This document shows positions 25,345 through 34,012 of a stretch of 64,000 nucleotides of DNA, piece by piece. The DNA is from JALZHR01 sp036388475 (GTDB taxonomy: Bacteria > Acidobacteriota > Blastocatellia > Pyrinomonadales > Pyrinomonadaceae). The notes under the pieces were generated by a model. The model was not told the DNA's origin and did no database searches. It saw only the letters and a program-made list of their open reading frames with translations. The translations under genes were made by a program, and so were the position numbers. The stretch lies in contig DASVRT010000077.1 of assembly GCA_036388475.1 (NCBI GenBank), forward strand, positions 1 to 64,000, in the 5' to 3' direction. The first letter of the stretch is position 1. Every line of letters begins with the position of its first letter.

Positions 25345-27174
25345 ATGAAACGTTCGTGGTTTCCAATTATAGTCGTCGTCGCGCTGCTCGGGCTGCTCGG
25401 GTTGCTCGCCACTTTGCAATATCGCTGGCTCGGGCAAATCAGCGACGGCGAGCGCGAGCGTCTGCAAAAGCTCGTCCAATCGGACACTCTGCGCTTTGCC
25501 GAAGATTTTAACCGCGAAATCCAGAACGCTTATTTCAATTTTCAAATCAACGCCGACGTCTGGCGCGCGAAAAATTGGGACGCTTTTAACAAGCCGCTGG
25601 CTTTCTGGCGCGCGAAAACCGCTTACCCGGATTTGATTCGGGATTTTTATTTCGCCGAAAACGGCAGCGAAAATCTGCTTCGCTTTAACCGGGAAAACGG
25701 CGCGTTCGAAGCGGCTGAGTGGACGGAGGAATTAAATAAGCTGAAGCCGACGCTTTCCAATGAAAAAGCTTTCGAGCCGGTCGATACGGAAATTTCCGCG
25801 CTTTTAATGCCCGTTCACGACGCGGAAAAAACGATTGATCAGATTTTTATTCGCACGCCGGGCTCCGATGAAACGGAGTTGCGAACGAGCGCGCCGAAGC
25901 TTGAAATGCCGAAGCGATACGGCGTTCTTATCATCAAACTGGACGAAAACGTCATCAAAAATCAAATTCTGCCCGACCTCGTCAAAAAATATTTTTCGGC
26001 GAGCGAGAGCGCCGATTACCGTCTGGCGGTCGTCGGCGCGCAAAAGCAAATCGTCTTTCAAACCGGCGACGTCGGCTCGACCGACGCGAGCGCGAAATTG
26101 TTTGATTTATCGCCCGAAAATTTTATGTTTTTCGCCAACCGCGAGCTTTTTCCCAAAACTGAAGGCGAGCCGAAAAACGGCGCACGGGTGCTCAAAAAAT
26201 TTGAAACCAAAGCTTCCAGGCAGATTTTTACCAGAGAAAAGCGCGGCAGCAGCGAAGTCGAGGTTTTGAGCGGCGTGCCGCCGCCGGCGGCGCGCATCAG
26301 GGTGATGGAAAGACGGGGCGACGAAGGCGGAAACTGGATTTTAAACGTCCGGCACACCGCCGGCTCGCTCGAACAATTTATCACGCGGACGCGGCAGAAA
26401 AATCTGGCGATAAGCTTCGGGATTTTGTCGCTGCTGGCGGTCAGCGTGGTGTTGATTTTTCTTTCGGCGCAGCGCGCGCAGCGTCTCGCGCAGCGACAGC
26501 TCGATTTTGTTTCGTCGGTTTCGCACGAGTTTCGCACGCCGCTCGCCGTCATTTATTCGGCGGGCGAAAATCTGGCGGACGGCGTCGCGAAAGAAGAAGC
26601 GCAGGTTTCGCGCTACGGTAATTTAATCAAGGGCGAAGGCAAAAAGCTGACGGCGATGGTCGAGCAGATTCTGGATTTTGCGGGCGCGAATTCCGGCAAA
26701 AAAAGATATGACCGGCGCGCCGCCGACGTTCGGGAAATTATCGACAACGCGCTGGCGCAGTGCCGGTCGCTGATTGCCGAAAAGGGAATCGTCGTCGAAA
26801 GGGAAATCGCGGAAAATCTGCCGCCGCTGGTCGCCGACAAAAACGCTCTGAGCCAGGCGATTCAAAATCTGATTGGAAACGCGGTCAAATATTCAAACGG
26901 CGGAAAGTGGATGAAAATTTCCGCGAAAAACGGCGGCGGCAAAGTAAAAATCATCGTCGAAGACCGGGGCATCGGCATTTCCGCCAGAGATTTGGCGCAC
27001 ATTTTAGAGCCGTTTTACCGCGCGAAAGCCGTCGTCGACGAGCAGATTCACGGCAACGGCTTGGGTTTGAGCCTCGTTAAACAAATCGTCGATGCGCACA
27101 AGGGCAATGTCAAAATCGAAAGCGAACTCGGCAAAGGCAGCAAATTCACAATCGAATTGCCTCAAAAGAATTAA
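25345..27174 (+). CDS. Membrane sensor histidine kinase
   Basis: 609 residues from ATG 25345; the longer frame would only add repeat-coded residues. A first membrane segment is at about 5-25, followed by a ~320-residue periplasmic sensor domain without a recognised fold. The second membrane segment (~350-370, LAISFGILSLLAVSVVLIFL) leads to HisKA with phospho-acceptor His in SSVSHEFRTPLAV. The HATPase has N box (LIGNAVKYS), G1 (DRGIGIS) and G2 (GNGLGLSLV). Partner is the OmpR-type regulator 88 bases downstream; kinase-first order is unusual. The signal is unknown. Confidence 0.93.
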   Translation: MKRSWFPIIVVVALLGLLGLLATLQYRWLGQISDGERERLQKLVQSDTLRFAEDFNREIQNAYFNFQINADVWRAKNWDAFNKPLAFWRAKTAYPDLIRDFYFAENGSENLLRFNRENGAFEAAEWTEELNKLKPTLSNEKAFEPVDTEISALLMPVHDAEKTIDQIFIRTPGSDETELRTSAPKLEMPKRYGVLIIKLDENVIKNQILPDLVKKYFSASESADYRLAVVGAQKQIVFQTGDVGSTDASAKLFDLSPENFMFFANRELFPKTEGEPKNGARVLKKFETKASRQIFTREKRGSSEVEVLSGVPPPAARIRVMERRGDEGGNWILNVRHTAGSLEQFITRTRQKNLAISFGILSLLAVSVVLIFLSAQRAQRLAQRQLDFVSSVSHEFRTPLAVIYSAGENLADGVAKEEAQVSRYGNLIKGEGKKLTAMVEQILDFAGANSGKKRYDRRAADVREIIDNALAQCRSLIAEKGIVVEREIAENLPPLVADKNALSQAIQNLIGNAVKYSNGGKWMKISAKNGGGKVKIIVEDRGIGISARDLAHILEPFYRAKAVVDEQIHGNGLGLSLVKQIVDAHKGNVKIESELGKGSKFTIELPQKN

Positions 27175-27246
27175 AACAGGCTACACAGGATGAGAAACAA
27201 GTATGCAAGATTGCAAATATTTATTTTATCCCGTGTAGCCTGTTTT
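27173..27246. repeat. Inverted repeat between kinase and regulator genes
   Basis: 19-base arms (27173-27191 and 27228-27246, AAAACAGGCTACAC core) with one mismatch and a 36-base loop. It overlaps the kinase stop codon. The 7-bp period is weak here, but position and arm length match the other elements. Confidence 0.75.
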
Positions 27247-27262
27247 GATTCTATTTTAGAAA

Positions 27263-27949
27263 ATGAGCGGTAAAGTTTTATTAGTCGAAGACGAAGAAGG
27301 CTTGATTCTGACGCTGACCGACCGTTTGCGCAGCGAAGGCTTTGCCGTGTCGAGCGAGAAGGACGGCGCGGCGGGCTTGGCGCGGGCTTTGAGCGAAAGC
27401 TTCGATTTAATTATCCTGGACGTGATGCTGCCGCGAAAAAACGGCTTCGACGTGTGCCGTGATTTGCGGCAGAAACAAATCGAAACGCCCGTTTTGATGC
27501 TGACGGCAAAAGGCGAAACGATTGACAAAGTTTTGGGTTTAAAGCTCGGCGCGGACGATTATCTGACCAAGCCTTTTGAAGTTATCGAGCTGCTGGCGCG
27601 CGTCGAAGCCTTGTTGCGGCGCGCGCCGAAAACGCAGGCGAATTCGCCGGGCGCTTTCCGCTTCGGCGCGGTTTCGATTGATTTCAAACGCGCCGAAGTG
27701 CGAAAAGAAAACGAGCCGGTCGAATTGTCGGCGATGGAATTTAAGCTTCTGCAATTTTTGATAGAAAATCGCGGCGCGGTTCATTCGCGCGACAAGCTGC
27801 TCGACGAAGTCTGGGGCTACGACGCGATGCCCTCGACGCGCACGGTTGACGTTCACGTCGCGTGGCTGCGCCAGAAGCTCGAAGAAAATCCGAAATACCC
27901 GCAGTTTATCCAAACCGTTCACGGCTTAGGCTATAAATTCACGGCGTGA
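27263..27949 (+). CDS. OmpR/PhoB-family response regulator
   Basis: 228 residues. Receiver domain with phospho-acceptor D53 (DLIILDVMLP), acidic pocket VEDEE, conserved T/K in MLTAKGE and YLTKPFE. The C-terminal winged helix DNA-binding domain ends with the usual HVAWLRQKLEENPKYPQFIQTVHGLGYKF region. It should be phosphorylated by the adjacent kinase and control promoters not identified here. Confidence 0.95.
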   Translation: MSGKVLLVEDEEGLILTLTDRLRSEGFAVSSEKDGAAGLARALSESFDLIILDVMLPRKNGFDVCRDLRQKQIETPVLMLTAKGETIDKVLGLKLGADDYLTKPFEVIELLARVEALLRRAPKTQANSPGAFRFGAVSIDFKRAEVRKENEPVELSAMEFKLLQFLIENRGAVHSRDKLLDEVWGYDAMPSTRTVDVHVAWLRQKLEENPKYPQFIQTVHGLGYKFTA

Positions 27950-28027
27950 ATTACGAATTACGAATGGTTGGATTAACTCGAACACCTGAGTTTAATCCAA
28001 CCATTCGTAATTCCGTAATTCGTAATT
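27949..28027. repeat. Heptamer hairpin between convergent genes
   Basis: Left arm of TTACGAA units then TGGTTGG; right arm restores ATTCGTAATT words. Arms are about 28 and 36 bases with small bulges. It begins over the regulator stop codon and ends 5 bases before the next stop. Confidence 0.88.
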
Positions 28028-28032
28028 GAACC

Positions 28033-29760
28033 TCACTGTGCCGTTAAAACCAGATTCGTCACGTTGTCGGTCACGGTAATCTCGACCGGCTGGAATTGAT
28101 ATTGTTTCGAAACGACGTTGACCGTATAACCCTGATTGTTCGGCACGTCGTCGAAACGGAAATAGCCGAAGCCGTTGGTTCTGGCAAAACGCGTTACATT
28201 CGTCGAATTGGCGGTAATGCTCACAATGGCATTGGGAATGCCCGCGCCCGCCGCGGTCACGAATCTGCCGGCGACCGAGACGCTCGACAGATTGGCGACG
28301 ACCGTCAGCGAGTAGTTGAGCGAGAACGTGTTGGTTGAGTTGTGGACGTTAAAATTATATGTTCCGACCGGCATCAGGCTTCCGCTGAAGGTCGCCGTCG
28401 TCAGGGTGTTATCTAATAATAATCCCTGCGGGGTGCTGCCCGAATAGGTATAATTAAATCCGCCCGTATTCGGAGACAGGATAAAGTTATAAGGCTGATT
28501 CAACGCCGCGTTCGGCAGAATGGCGGTGTAGCTGTTGTTGATTTCATACGCGCCGATGTCCACGCCGCCGACCCGCGCCGCGCCGCGCGCGTCGTTATTC
28601 AGCGCCGAGGGTGGATTTGCCGTGCCGCAAGTCAAATCGGTCACGCAATTGTTACCGGCGTTAACGGCAGGCGAAGTATTCAAAAGCGCGTGCGTGTAAA
28701 ATCGCGGATTGTTGGTGACGCCGCCGTAATAGCCGAGCGGCGCGAGCAGCGGGTCAACGTTTTGCAAATCCGACATAATCCAGCCGGTGCTCGCGCCGAC
28801 GGTGCGGATAATATTGTTGCCCTGCGAGCTTATCGCGCCGCTTACGTCGGGCGAAGCGCTGCCCGTATTATTGGCGAAAATCGAGTTGCGGACGTTGGCG
28901 TTGAGCGTCGAGGTCGATTTGTGCAAGCCGCCCGCGCCGCCGCCGGTCGCCGTGTTGCCGGCGACGGTCACGTTGTTCATCGTCAAGCCCGAACCGTTGT
29001 AATAAATCGCGCCGCCGTCGCCGCCGGCGGCGTTATTGCCCGAAAACGTCACGTTCGACATCGTCAGCGTTCCGTTTGCCTGGATTCCGCCGCCGCCCGT
29101 CAGGGTCGAGTTGCAGGTATTGCCGTTGACGGTCGTGTTGTAGAGATGCAGCGTCGAGGTCGAGAAATTCTGCATCGCGCCGCCCGCGCCGGTCGCCGTG
29201 TTGTTTGAAACGGCGGAAAACTCGACGCGCATTACCGAACCCGTTCCGGCGTTGTTAAAGCCGCCGCCGTTCGCCGCCGAGTTTCCCTCGATAGTCATAA
29301 ACAGCAGCGACAGCGTGCCGCCGTTGTTGTAAACGCCGCCGCCGCGCCCGCTCTGCACGGTGCTGACGCCGTTGCCGCCGGTCAGGCGCAGATTGGTGAT
29401 GGTCGTCACCGCGCCCGTGTTGTTGGTAAAAATGCGGCTCTGATTGTTGCCGCTGACGGTCAGCGCCCGGTTCATTGGTCCGGTAATGGTCAGCGTGCCG
29501 TTGTTGTTAATCTGCAAATCCGTGCCCGACAAGATAATGGTTTGCGGCGCAAGGGCAAATATTTCGCCGAACAGGACGGTATCGTTATCCGCGCCGGCGT
29601 TTGCCGCCGCAATCGCCTCGCGCAGAGAGCAGTCGGCGGCGTCACACGCGCCGTCGTTCGTGTCGGCGATTTTCGTCACCGTAAAGGTCGCCGCGCTCGC
29701 CGCCAGCGACAAACAAAAGACAAAGTAAAGGCTTAATAGAACTTTCGGGAATCTCATCAA
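28033..29760 (-). CDS. CSLREA-type right-handed beta-helix surface protein
   Basis: 575 residues with a signal peptide (1-23). The CSLREAIAAANA motif at about 43-54 with upstream DTNDGACDAAD marks the CSLREA domain. It is followed by about 300 residues of parallel beta-helix repeats rich in Gly, Asn and Thr (GGGVYNNGGTLSL, GGAMQNFSTSTLHLYNTTV, GGGIQANGTLTMSNV). A Putative-Ig-like segment comes next and then a carboxypeptidase-regulatory-like domain from about 490 (VAGRFVTAAGAGIPNAIVSI). Such proteins are exposed at the cell surface and may bind or cut polysaccharides. No catalytic residues are identified. Confidence 0.88.
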   Translation of the reverse strand: MMRFPKVLLSLYFVFCLSLAASAATFTVTKIADTNDGACDAADCSLREAIAAANAGADNDTVLFGEIFALAPQTIILSGTDLQINNNGTLTITGPMNRALTVSGNNQSRIFTNNTGAVTTITNLRLTGGNGVSTVQSGRGGGVYNNGGTLSLLFMTIEGNSAANGGGFNNAGTGSVMRVEFSAVSNNTATGAGGAMQNFSTSTLHLYNTTVNGNTCNSTLTGGGGIQANGTLTMSNVTFSGNNAAGGDGGAIYYNGSGLTMNNVTVAGNTATGGGAGGLHKSTSTLNANVRNSIFANNTGSASPDVSGAISSQGNNIIRTVGASTGWIMSDLQNVDPLLAPLGYYGGVTNNPRFYTHALLNTSPAVNAGNNCVTDLTCGTANPPSALNNDARGAARVGGVDIGAYEINNSYTAILPNAALNQPYNFILSPNTGGFNYTYSGSTPQGLLLDNTLTTATFSGSLMPVGTYNFNVHNSTNTFSLNYSLTVVANLSSVSVAGRFVTAAGAGIPNAIVSITANSTNVTRFARTNGFGYFRFDDVPNNQGYTVNVVSKQYQFQPVEITVTDNVTNLVLTAQ

Positions 29761-29935
29761 AATCCTCCTCTAATTTTGAATTGAAAAAAGGCAGCTTGCC
29801 GTCGATTGTAAGCGCGAAGCCGCGTCGAAAGCAATGTTTCCGGAAACGGCGAATTAAATTCGATTAACCGAGACGCCGGGCGGTTTTGCCTGCAAACGGG
29901 TTATTTATAAGCGATTTCGTGCTAAACTTAAGACT

Positions 29936-30187
29936 ATGGTTTACATCAACATTCCGTACGTTCCGGAAAACGACACGATAGACAAGGATTTCGCCATTCA
30001 GGAAATCCAGGCTTTAACCATCAGCGACGAAGCCAAATGGGAAGCCTATAAAGCCATCTACCACCTGCAACCGCGCGGCGTTGCCTTCGAAGACGCCGCC
30101 GAAGCCCTGCAACTGGAAACCGTCCTCAGAAAACTCGGCGTTCCTTACCGCCAGACCGAAACTTCCGAATTCACCGGCACGCGCTAA
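29936..30187 (+). CDS. Hypothetical 83-residue protein
   Basis: Soluble, acidic, with predicted helices (FAIQEIQALTISDEAKWEAYKAIYHL and AFEDAAEALQLETVLRKLG). The middle and end resemble small ribosomal-protein-bL7/L12-like or phage-like helix bundles only superficially. No family recognised. It ends ahead of the 40-bp palindrome at 30217-30256. Confidence 0.6.
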   Translation: MVYINIPYVPENDTIDKDFAIQEIQALTISDEAKWEAYKAIYHLQPRGVAFEDAAEALQLETVLRKLGVPYRQTETSEFTGTR

Positions 30188-30216
30188 CGAAAAAGATTAT
30201 TTACAAGCCGACCGAT

Positions 30217-30256
30217 AAATGTCGGGACACGCAACGCGTTGCGTGTCCCGACATTT
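30217..30256. terminator. 40-bp perfect palindrome, bidirectional terminator
   Basis: 30217-30236 is exactly complementary to 30237-30256 with no loop spacer (AAATGTCGGGACACGCAACG and its complement). It sits between two convergent genes, with A-rich left and T-rich right ends. Confidence 0.85.
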
Positions 30257-30259
30257 TGC

Positions 30260-30946
30260 TTACGGCGTCGTGACCACGCTGACGATGTCGGAATATTGAC
30301 CGACGGGCTGATTTTTCGCCAGGTAGACCGCGCGATAGCGGCGTTTTTCCGGCTTGCCGTCGGGCGAAGGCGTTTCGTCAACGAACGGGCTGGATGTCGG
30401 TTCGCCGGCATTCGTCCATTTATCCGCGCCGGTTTCGCGCTGAATCCTGACGGCGGATTGTCCTTGTTTGTTAAAGGCGATTTCGATTTTGTCGTCTATC
30501 CGCGCCTGCGCCTTCAGCGCCGGCTTTAAATCTTCCGGCGAAACCGGGTCGCCGCCCGCCTCGCCGATGCCCAAATCCGCCAGCGATTCGGCGGTGCGGT
30601 TCGGATGCGCTTTCAGAAAATTGTAAAGCTCCTGGTTGCGCTTCTCGATGCCCGCTCGCGGCGGGTTCGTCAAAGTCGGCAGCGACGGCATCTCGATCTT
30701 CGGATAATCGCCCGCCTCAACGTTCGGGTCGCCCTTCATTATATTTTTCTTGTAAGTGTAAAATTCTTTTACATCTTCATCGAGCAGGTTGGTCGCGTTA
30801 AGCATATGCCGGTAAACCAGCGCATCGTCGAGCACCTGCGCCAGCTGCGCCGCCGTCAAAGTATATCGCGTCTGATGGTCGGGCATTCTTTCGTGCCAGA
30901 GTTGCAGTAAAGCATCGACTTCCGGTTCTTTTCTCGGAAAAGGCAT
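30260..30946 (-). CDS. Hypothetical 228-residue protein with Fn3-like end
   Basis: No signal peptide. The N-terminal ~130 residues are helical (VDALLQLWHERMPDHQTRYTL). The last ~70 residues (KIEIAFNKQGQSAVRIQRETG to YRAVYLAKNQPVGQYSDIVSVVTTP) look like a fibronectin type III-like beta sandwich. A ribosome site (AAGGAGAC) precedes the ATG. No named family; a structural role is possible. Confidence 0.7.
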   Translation of the reverse strand: MPFPRKEPEVDALLQLWHERMPDHQTRYTLTAAQLAQVLDDALVYRHMLNATNLLDEDVKEFYTYKKNIMKGDPNVEAGDYPKIEMPSLPTLTNPPRAGIEKRNQELYNFLKAHPNRTAESLADLGIGEAGGDPVSPEDLKPALKAQARIDDKIEIAFNKQGQSAVRIQRETGADKWTNAGEPTSSPFVDETPSPDGKPEKRRYRAVYLAKNQPVGQYSDIVSVVTTP

Positions 30947-31220
30947 ATTAATGTCTCCTTTTCAGAGCAGATTTCAGGGCGAAAAAACAACTTTTTGATG
31001 TGAATGAAAGATGAGCGGTGACGAAAGATAAATTTTGGTTTATCTATGGGCTACCAACCTTCATCCTGCCCGAAACAATTCTTTTCCCATTGCTTTTTGA
31101 CGGCTGAAATTTGCTCTGAAAGTTTAATTGTGAAAAAAAATTGAATCGAATTGCTTCGGCTGCGGTGATTATAAAAACAATTTATTCGGATTTCAAGCAT
31201 TTTTTTTACCGCCGCAAGCC

Positions 31221-31451
31221 TGCAACCGTCAAATACAAGATTGCGACTCACATTCACGACCCTGCAACTGTGAATCGCAGACTTGCAACTGACAATCGCA
31301 ACGCTGCGATTATGAATCACAGCCTTGCGATTATGAATCGCAGCGCTGCAACTGTGAATCGCAGGCTTGCAGCTGGTAATCGCAACGCTGCAACTGGTAA
31401 TCACAACGCTGCAACTCACAGCCGCAAGTCTGCGATTATCAGTTGCAAAGC
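31221..31451. repeat. Tandem array of eleven 21-bp units
   Basis: Eleven consecutive degenerate units, each beginning TGCAACT, TGCGATT or similar (starts 31221, 31242, 31263, ... 31431), consensus TGCAACTGTGAATCGCAACGC. 21 is three times 7, and the array is open in a frame on each strand because 21 is divisible by 3, giving heptapeptide repeats such as ATVNRRL. The spacer around it (30947-31220 and 31452-31560) contains no gene I can support. Confidence 0.93.
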
Positions 31452-31560
31452 CGTTTTTGCCGAAAAACGGGTTGTTTATATATGACGTTGAAACGCTCTC
31501 TATTCGCTTCGTCTTTTAAACCGCGCCGTAAACGGCGCAACTATTTTTTCCAAACGTGTT

Positions 31561-32085
31561 TTAGAAGGAAACGCTGTAGCTGAAGCCCGCTTTTTTGCCC
31601 TGCACGAGGACGAAGCTGAATTGATGCCGCTGGTAGGCGTAATTTAAAAGCGGGTGAACGCTGATGCCGTCGTAGAGAATCGTGGCGGAAAAGTTTTTGG
31701 GGAAATAGATGTTCACGCCGCCGATGACGCGCGTCTTTTTTTCGTATGTGCCGTAGGCGACACCGATATACGGCGCAATCGGTAAAGCCGTTTCGCGTTC
31801 GAGGCTTTTGCTGACGGTGGCGTAAAAGGATTGTCCCGAAGGCGTGCCGATGCGGTCGGAGCTGGTTCCAAAGATGAGCGCCGGGCGTTTTTCCGTTTCC
31901 TTGAGGACGACGAAATTGGCGAGCGGCGAGATTTTTCCGGCGAGCGGGTTGTATTCGACGCCGATTGACAGCCGCTCGTTGACCTGGTAGGTCAGCGTGT
32001 TTCGCCATTTGGCGCGGTCGAGGACGTTTGGAATAAACCGCACGCCGTAAGTCCATTTATAATTTGTTTCTCCCGTCCCGCTCAC
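31561..32085 (-). CDS. Beta-strand-rich outer-membrane-like protein, GTG start
   Basis: 174 residues starting with GTG at 32085, 27 bases behind the thioredoxin gene. Alternating hydrophobic and polar strands with aromatic ends (RFIPNVLDRAKWRNTLTYQV, LSIGVEYNPLAGKI, ATILYDGISVHPLLNYAYQRH, FVLVQGKKAGFSYSVSF) and a terminal Phe are typical of outer-membrane beta barrels. No signal peptide is visible, so the true start may be elsewhere or the frame may be broken. No family named. Confidence 0.6.
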   Translation of the reverse strand: MSGTGETNYKWTYGVRFIPNVLDRAKWRNTLTYQVNERLSIGVEYNPLAGKISPLANFVVLKETEKRPALIFGTSSDRIGTPSGQSFYATVSKSLERETALPIAPYIGVAYGTYEKKTRVIGGVNIYFPKNFSATILYDGISVHPLLNYAYQRHQFSFVLVQGKKAGFSYSVSF

Positions 32086-32112
32086 GGCGCGACCTTCGCC
32101 CGGTCAGAGCGG

Positions 32113-33024
32113 TCACGACGGCACGCTCGAAGCCTGTTTCGGTTTTTCTGCGGTGTCGCCCTGCGCGATTGTTCCGGTTTGAGGCACGCCGCTTTCCGCC
32201 GCCGCCAGCATCGAATCAATCTGCTTTTTCAAATCGACGACGTTGACCACGCCGGAAATCACCTTGACGATTTTGCCGCCGCGGTCAATCACGATTGTTC
32301 CGGGCAAGGCTTCACCGAGTCCGAAACGATTCATATCCGCGCCGCTCGCGCCCATCCAGACCGGGAAATTGACTTTCGTTTCCTTGATAAATTGCAGAAC
32401 TTTCGGGCGATTGGCGACGTCGTCGGTCGAAGCGCCGATGACCTGAAGCCCAAGCGCGGCGTATTCGTTTTGAATCGCGGCGAGGTCGGGCATTTCCTTG
32501 CGGCAAGGAATGCAGAACGTCGCCCAGAAATTCAGAACGACGATGCGCCCCCGGTATTGGCTGAGACTCGCTTCCGCGCCGAACAAATCTTTGAGCTTTA
32601 ATTCGACTTCCTTGCCGAGCGCCGCCTGCGCTTCGCGGGCGGCGCGGCTCGGCGCGATTACCTTCAGCGCATCGACCACAAACGCGTCGGCTTTTTTCGA
32701 TTTCCGGCGCGTGCCGGTGACGGAAACTTTTTTGCCGACGTAGCCGAGCCAGTTTTTTTCGGTTAATTTAAATTTGCCTGGTTCGAGGCGGTAAAGCGTA
32801 AATTTGTCGCCTTCGCGCACGGCGAGCAGCGTCGGGTCGCCGCCTTCGACGCACGATTCGGCTTTGAGCAAATTTTCCGCCGTGCCGTATTCGACTTTCG
32901 CGCGGTCGGCTTCCGCCCAGCAATCGGCGCAGCACACCACCTGACCTTCCAAAGTGACCGCCGTCTGCGCCGCCGCCGTCAAACTGAAAATTAAAAACAG
33001 GAACAGAGATAAAAACAATTTCAT
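32113..33024 (-). CDS. TlpA-type thioredoxin-like protein with N-terminal Cys-rich domain
   Basis: 303 residues. Signal peptide 1-19 (cleaved before Q20). A ~110-residue N-terminal domain follows, starting with VTLEGQVVCCADCWAEAD and containing C31, C32, C35 and C58. The thioredoxin fold has redox site C171-I-P-C174 (FWATFCIPCRKEMP) and cis-Pro in LPGTIVID. TlpA/ResA relatives reduce periplasmic disulfides, for example in cytochrome c maturation. The N-terminal domain may be a redox or metal partner; its function is unknown. Ends with a Gln/Thr/Pro-rich tail. Confidence 0.88.
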   Translation of the reverse strand: MKLFLSLFLFLIFSLTAAAQTAVTLEGQVVCCADCWAEADRAKVEYGTAENLLKAESCVEGGDPTLLAVREGDKFTLYRLEPGKFKLTEKNWLGYVGKKVSVTGTRRKSKKADAFVVDALKVIAPSRAAREAQAALGKEVELKLKDLFGAEASLSQYRGRIVVLNFWATFCIPCRKEMPDLAAIQNEYAALGLQVIGASTDDVANRPKVLQFIKETKVNFPVWMGASGADMNRFGLGEALPGTIVIDRGGKIVKVISGVVNVVDLKKQIDSMLAAAESGVPQTGTIAQGDTAEKPKQASSVPS

Positions 33025-33027
33025 ATA

Positions 33028-33123
33028 TTAGCTGTTAGCTTTCAGCGATGAGCCGTTAATTAGCATTAAACACAAATCATCGACCGTTTACAACCGAACG
33101 ACGGCTAACGGCTAATCGCTGAC
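33028..33123. repeat. Heptamer hairpin upstream of the thioredoxin gene
   Basis: Left arm TTAGCTG (33028), TTAGCTT, TCAGCGA, TGAGCCG; right arm CGGCTAA (33102), CGGCTAA, TCGCTGA. The DUF72 gene ends inside the right arm, so its last codons (VSD-stop) come from the element. Confidence 0.82.
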
Positions 33124-33828
33124 GATTTCCTGAAATCCGACGGCGTCTTCCGTCATATAAATATTGTTAAAGAAAACATACGAATCCTTATCGCGCGGCA
33201 GCAGGGTCGCCAGTTCTTCCAATTCGCCTGCTTCGTATTTGTAGCGCCAGCCGGTCATTCCGTGCAGGCGAAAATAACATCGGTCGGGCGTCACGGTGCG
33301 GTTTTTCAAAGGGTCTACGACGTGCCACAAATCCAGTCGCTCGCAGATGTCCTTAACAATTTTGTCGTCCCACGCGCCGCGCGGCTCCCAGCAGAAATTC
33401 ATTTGCCCGCGCTCGATGCCTTTAAAGAATTTTTCCAGATTGTCGATGTTTTCCCGGTACGGCTTGAAGCTCGCCGGGCATTGAAACAAAATCGTTTTCG
33501 CTTGTAAGGCGGCGGCGCAGGCGAGCGTCGTTTCCCACGCTTCGCGGACAATCGCCGTCGGTTTGAAATATCCGGCTTCCTCTCTTTCCTTTTCGCTCAA
33601 ATCCCTTTTCAAACGCCGGAAGGTCGGGCTTTTGGCTTCGTGCGTGATTAACTGCCACGCTTTCAGAGAAAATTCAAATCCGGCGGGCATCTCCGCGCGC
33701 CAGCGTGCCAGCGTTTTTATCTGCGGCGGCTGGTAGAACGTCTGCTGAATCTCGACCGCCGAGAGCAGCTGCGAGTATTCGATTTTATTGCCGCGAAAGC
33801 CGCACGTGCCGATGTTTATTCTGCTCAT
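33112..33828 (-). CDS. DUF72 family protein
   Basis: 238 residues. Hallmarks of the family: NIGTCGFRG near the start, VEIQQTFYQPP, FEFSLKAWQLITHE, a CAAALQAKTILFQCPASF strand, MNFCWEPRGAWDD, YFRLHGM and YVFFNNIYMTEDA at the end. The fold is a TIM barrel. Its function is unknown though it is very widespread. Divergent from the alcohol dehydrogenase gene, with a heptamer array at 33840-33959 between them. Confidence 0.9.
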   Translation of the reverse strand: MSRINIGTCGFRGNKIEYSQLLSAVEIQQTFYQPPQIKTLARWRAEMPAGFEFSLKAWQLITHEAKSPTFRRLKRDLSEKEREEAGYFKPTAIVREAWETTLACAAALQAKTILFQCPASFKPYRENIDNLEKFFKGIERGQMNFCWEPRGAWDDKIVKDICERLDLWHVVDPLKNRTVTPDRCYFRLHGMTGWRYKYEAGELEELATLLPRDKDSYVFFNNIYMTEDAVGFQEIVSD

Positions 33829-33839
33829 ATCTAAATCAA

Positions 33840-33959
33840 TTATGAATTATGAATTACGAATTACGAATGACGAATGACGAATGACGAATTAAAAGAGATT
33901 CGAGACGTTTATCGAAGACTTTTCTTCATTCGTAATTCGTAATTTCGTAATTCGTAATT
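33840..33959. repeat. Longest clean heptamer array
   Basis: Seven uninterrupted units from 33840: TTATGAA, TTATGAA, TTACGAA, TTACGAA, TGACGAA, TGACGAA, TGACGAA. The complementary arm (33924-33959) is made of TTCGTAA-like words. It lies in the divergent promoter region of DUF72 and the alcohol dehydrogenase. Confidence 0.93.
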
Positions 33960-34012
33960 GATTTTGTTAAGGTAGATTTATAGAAATTCAATCGAGCAGA
34001 GAGGGAAAATAA

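Noticed and set aside
31221..31451. CRISPR-like regular repeats
   Set aside because: Units are contiguous without spacers, degenerate, 21 bases long, and no cas genes are in the window.
31051..31485. Two overlapping long open frames on opposite strands (31141-31485 plus; 31051-31419 minus)
   Set aside because: Both are explained by the 21-bp tandem array; neither has a ribosome site, recognisable fold or proper ends.
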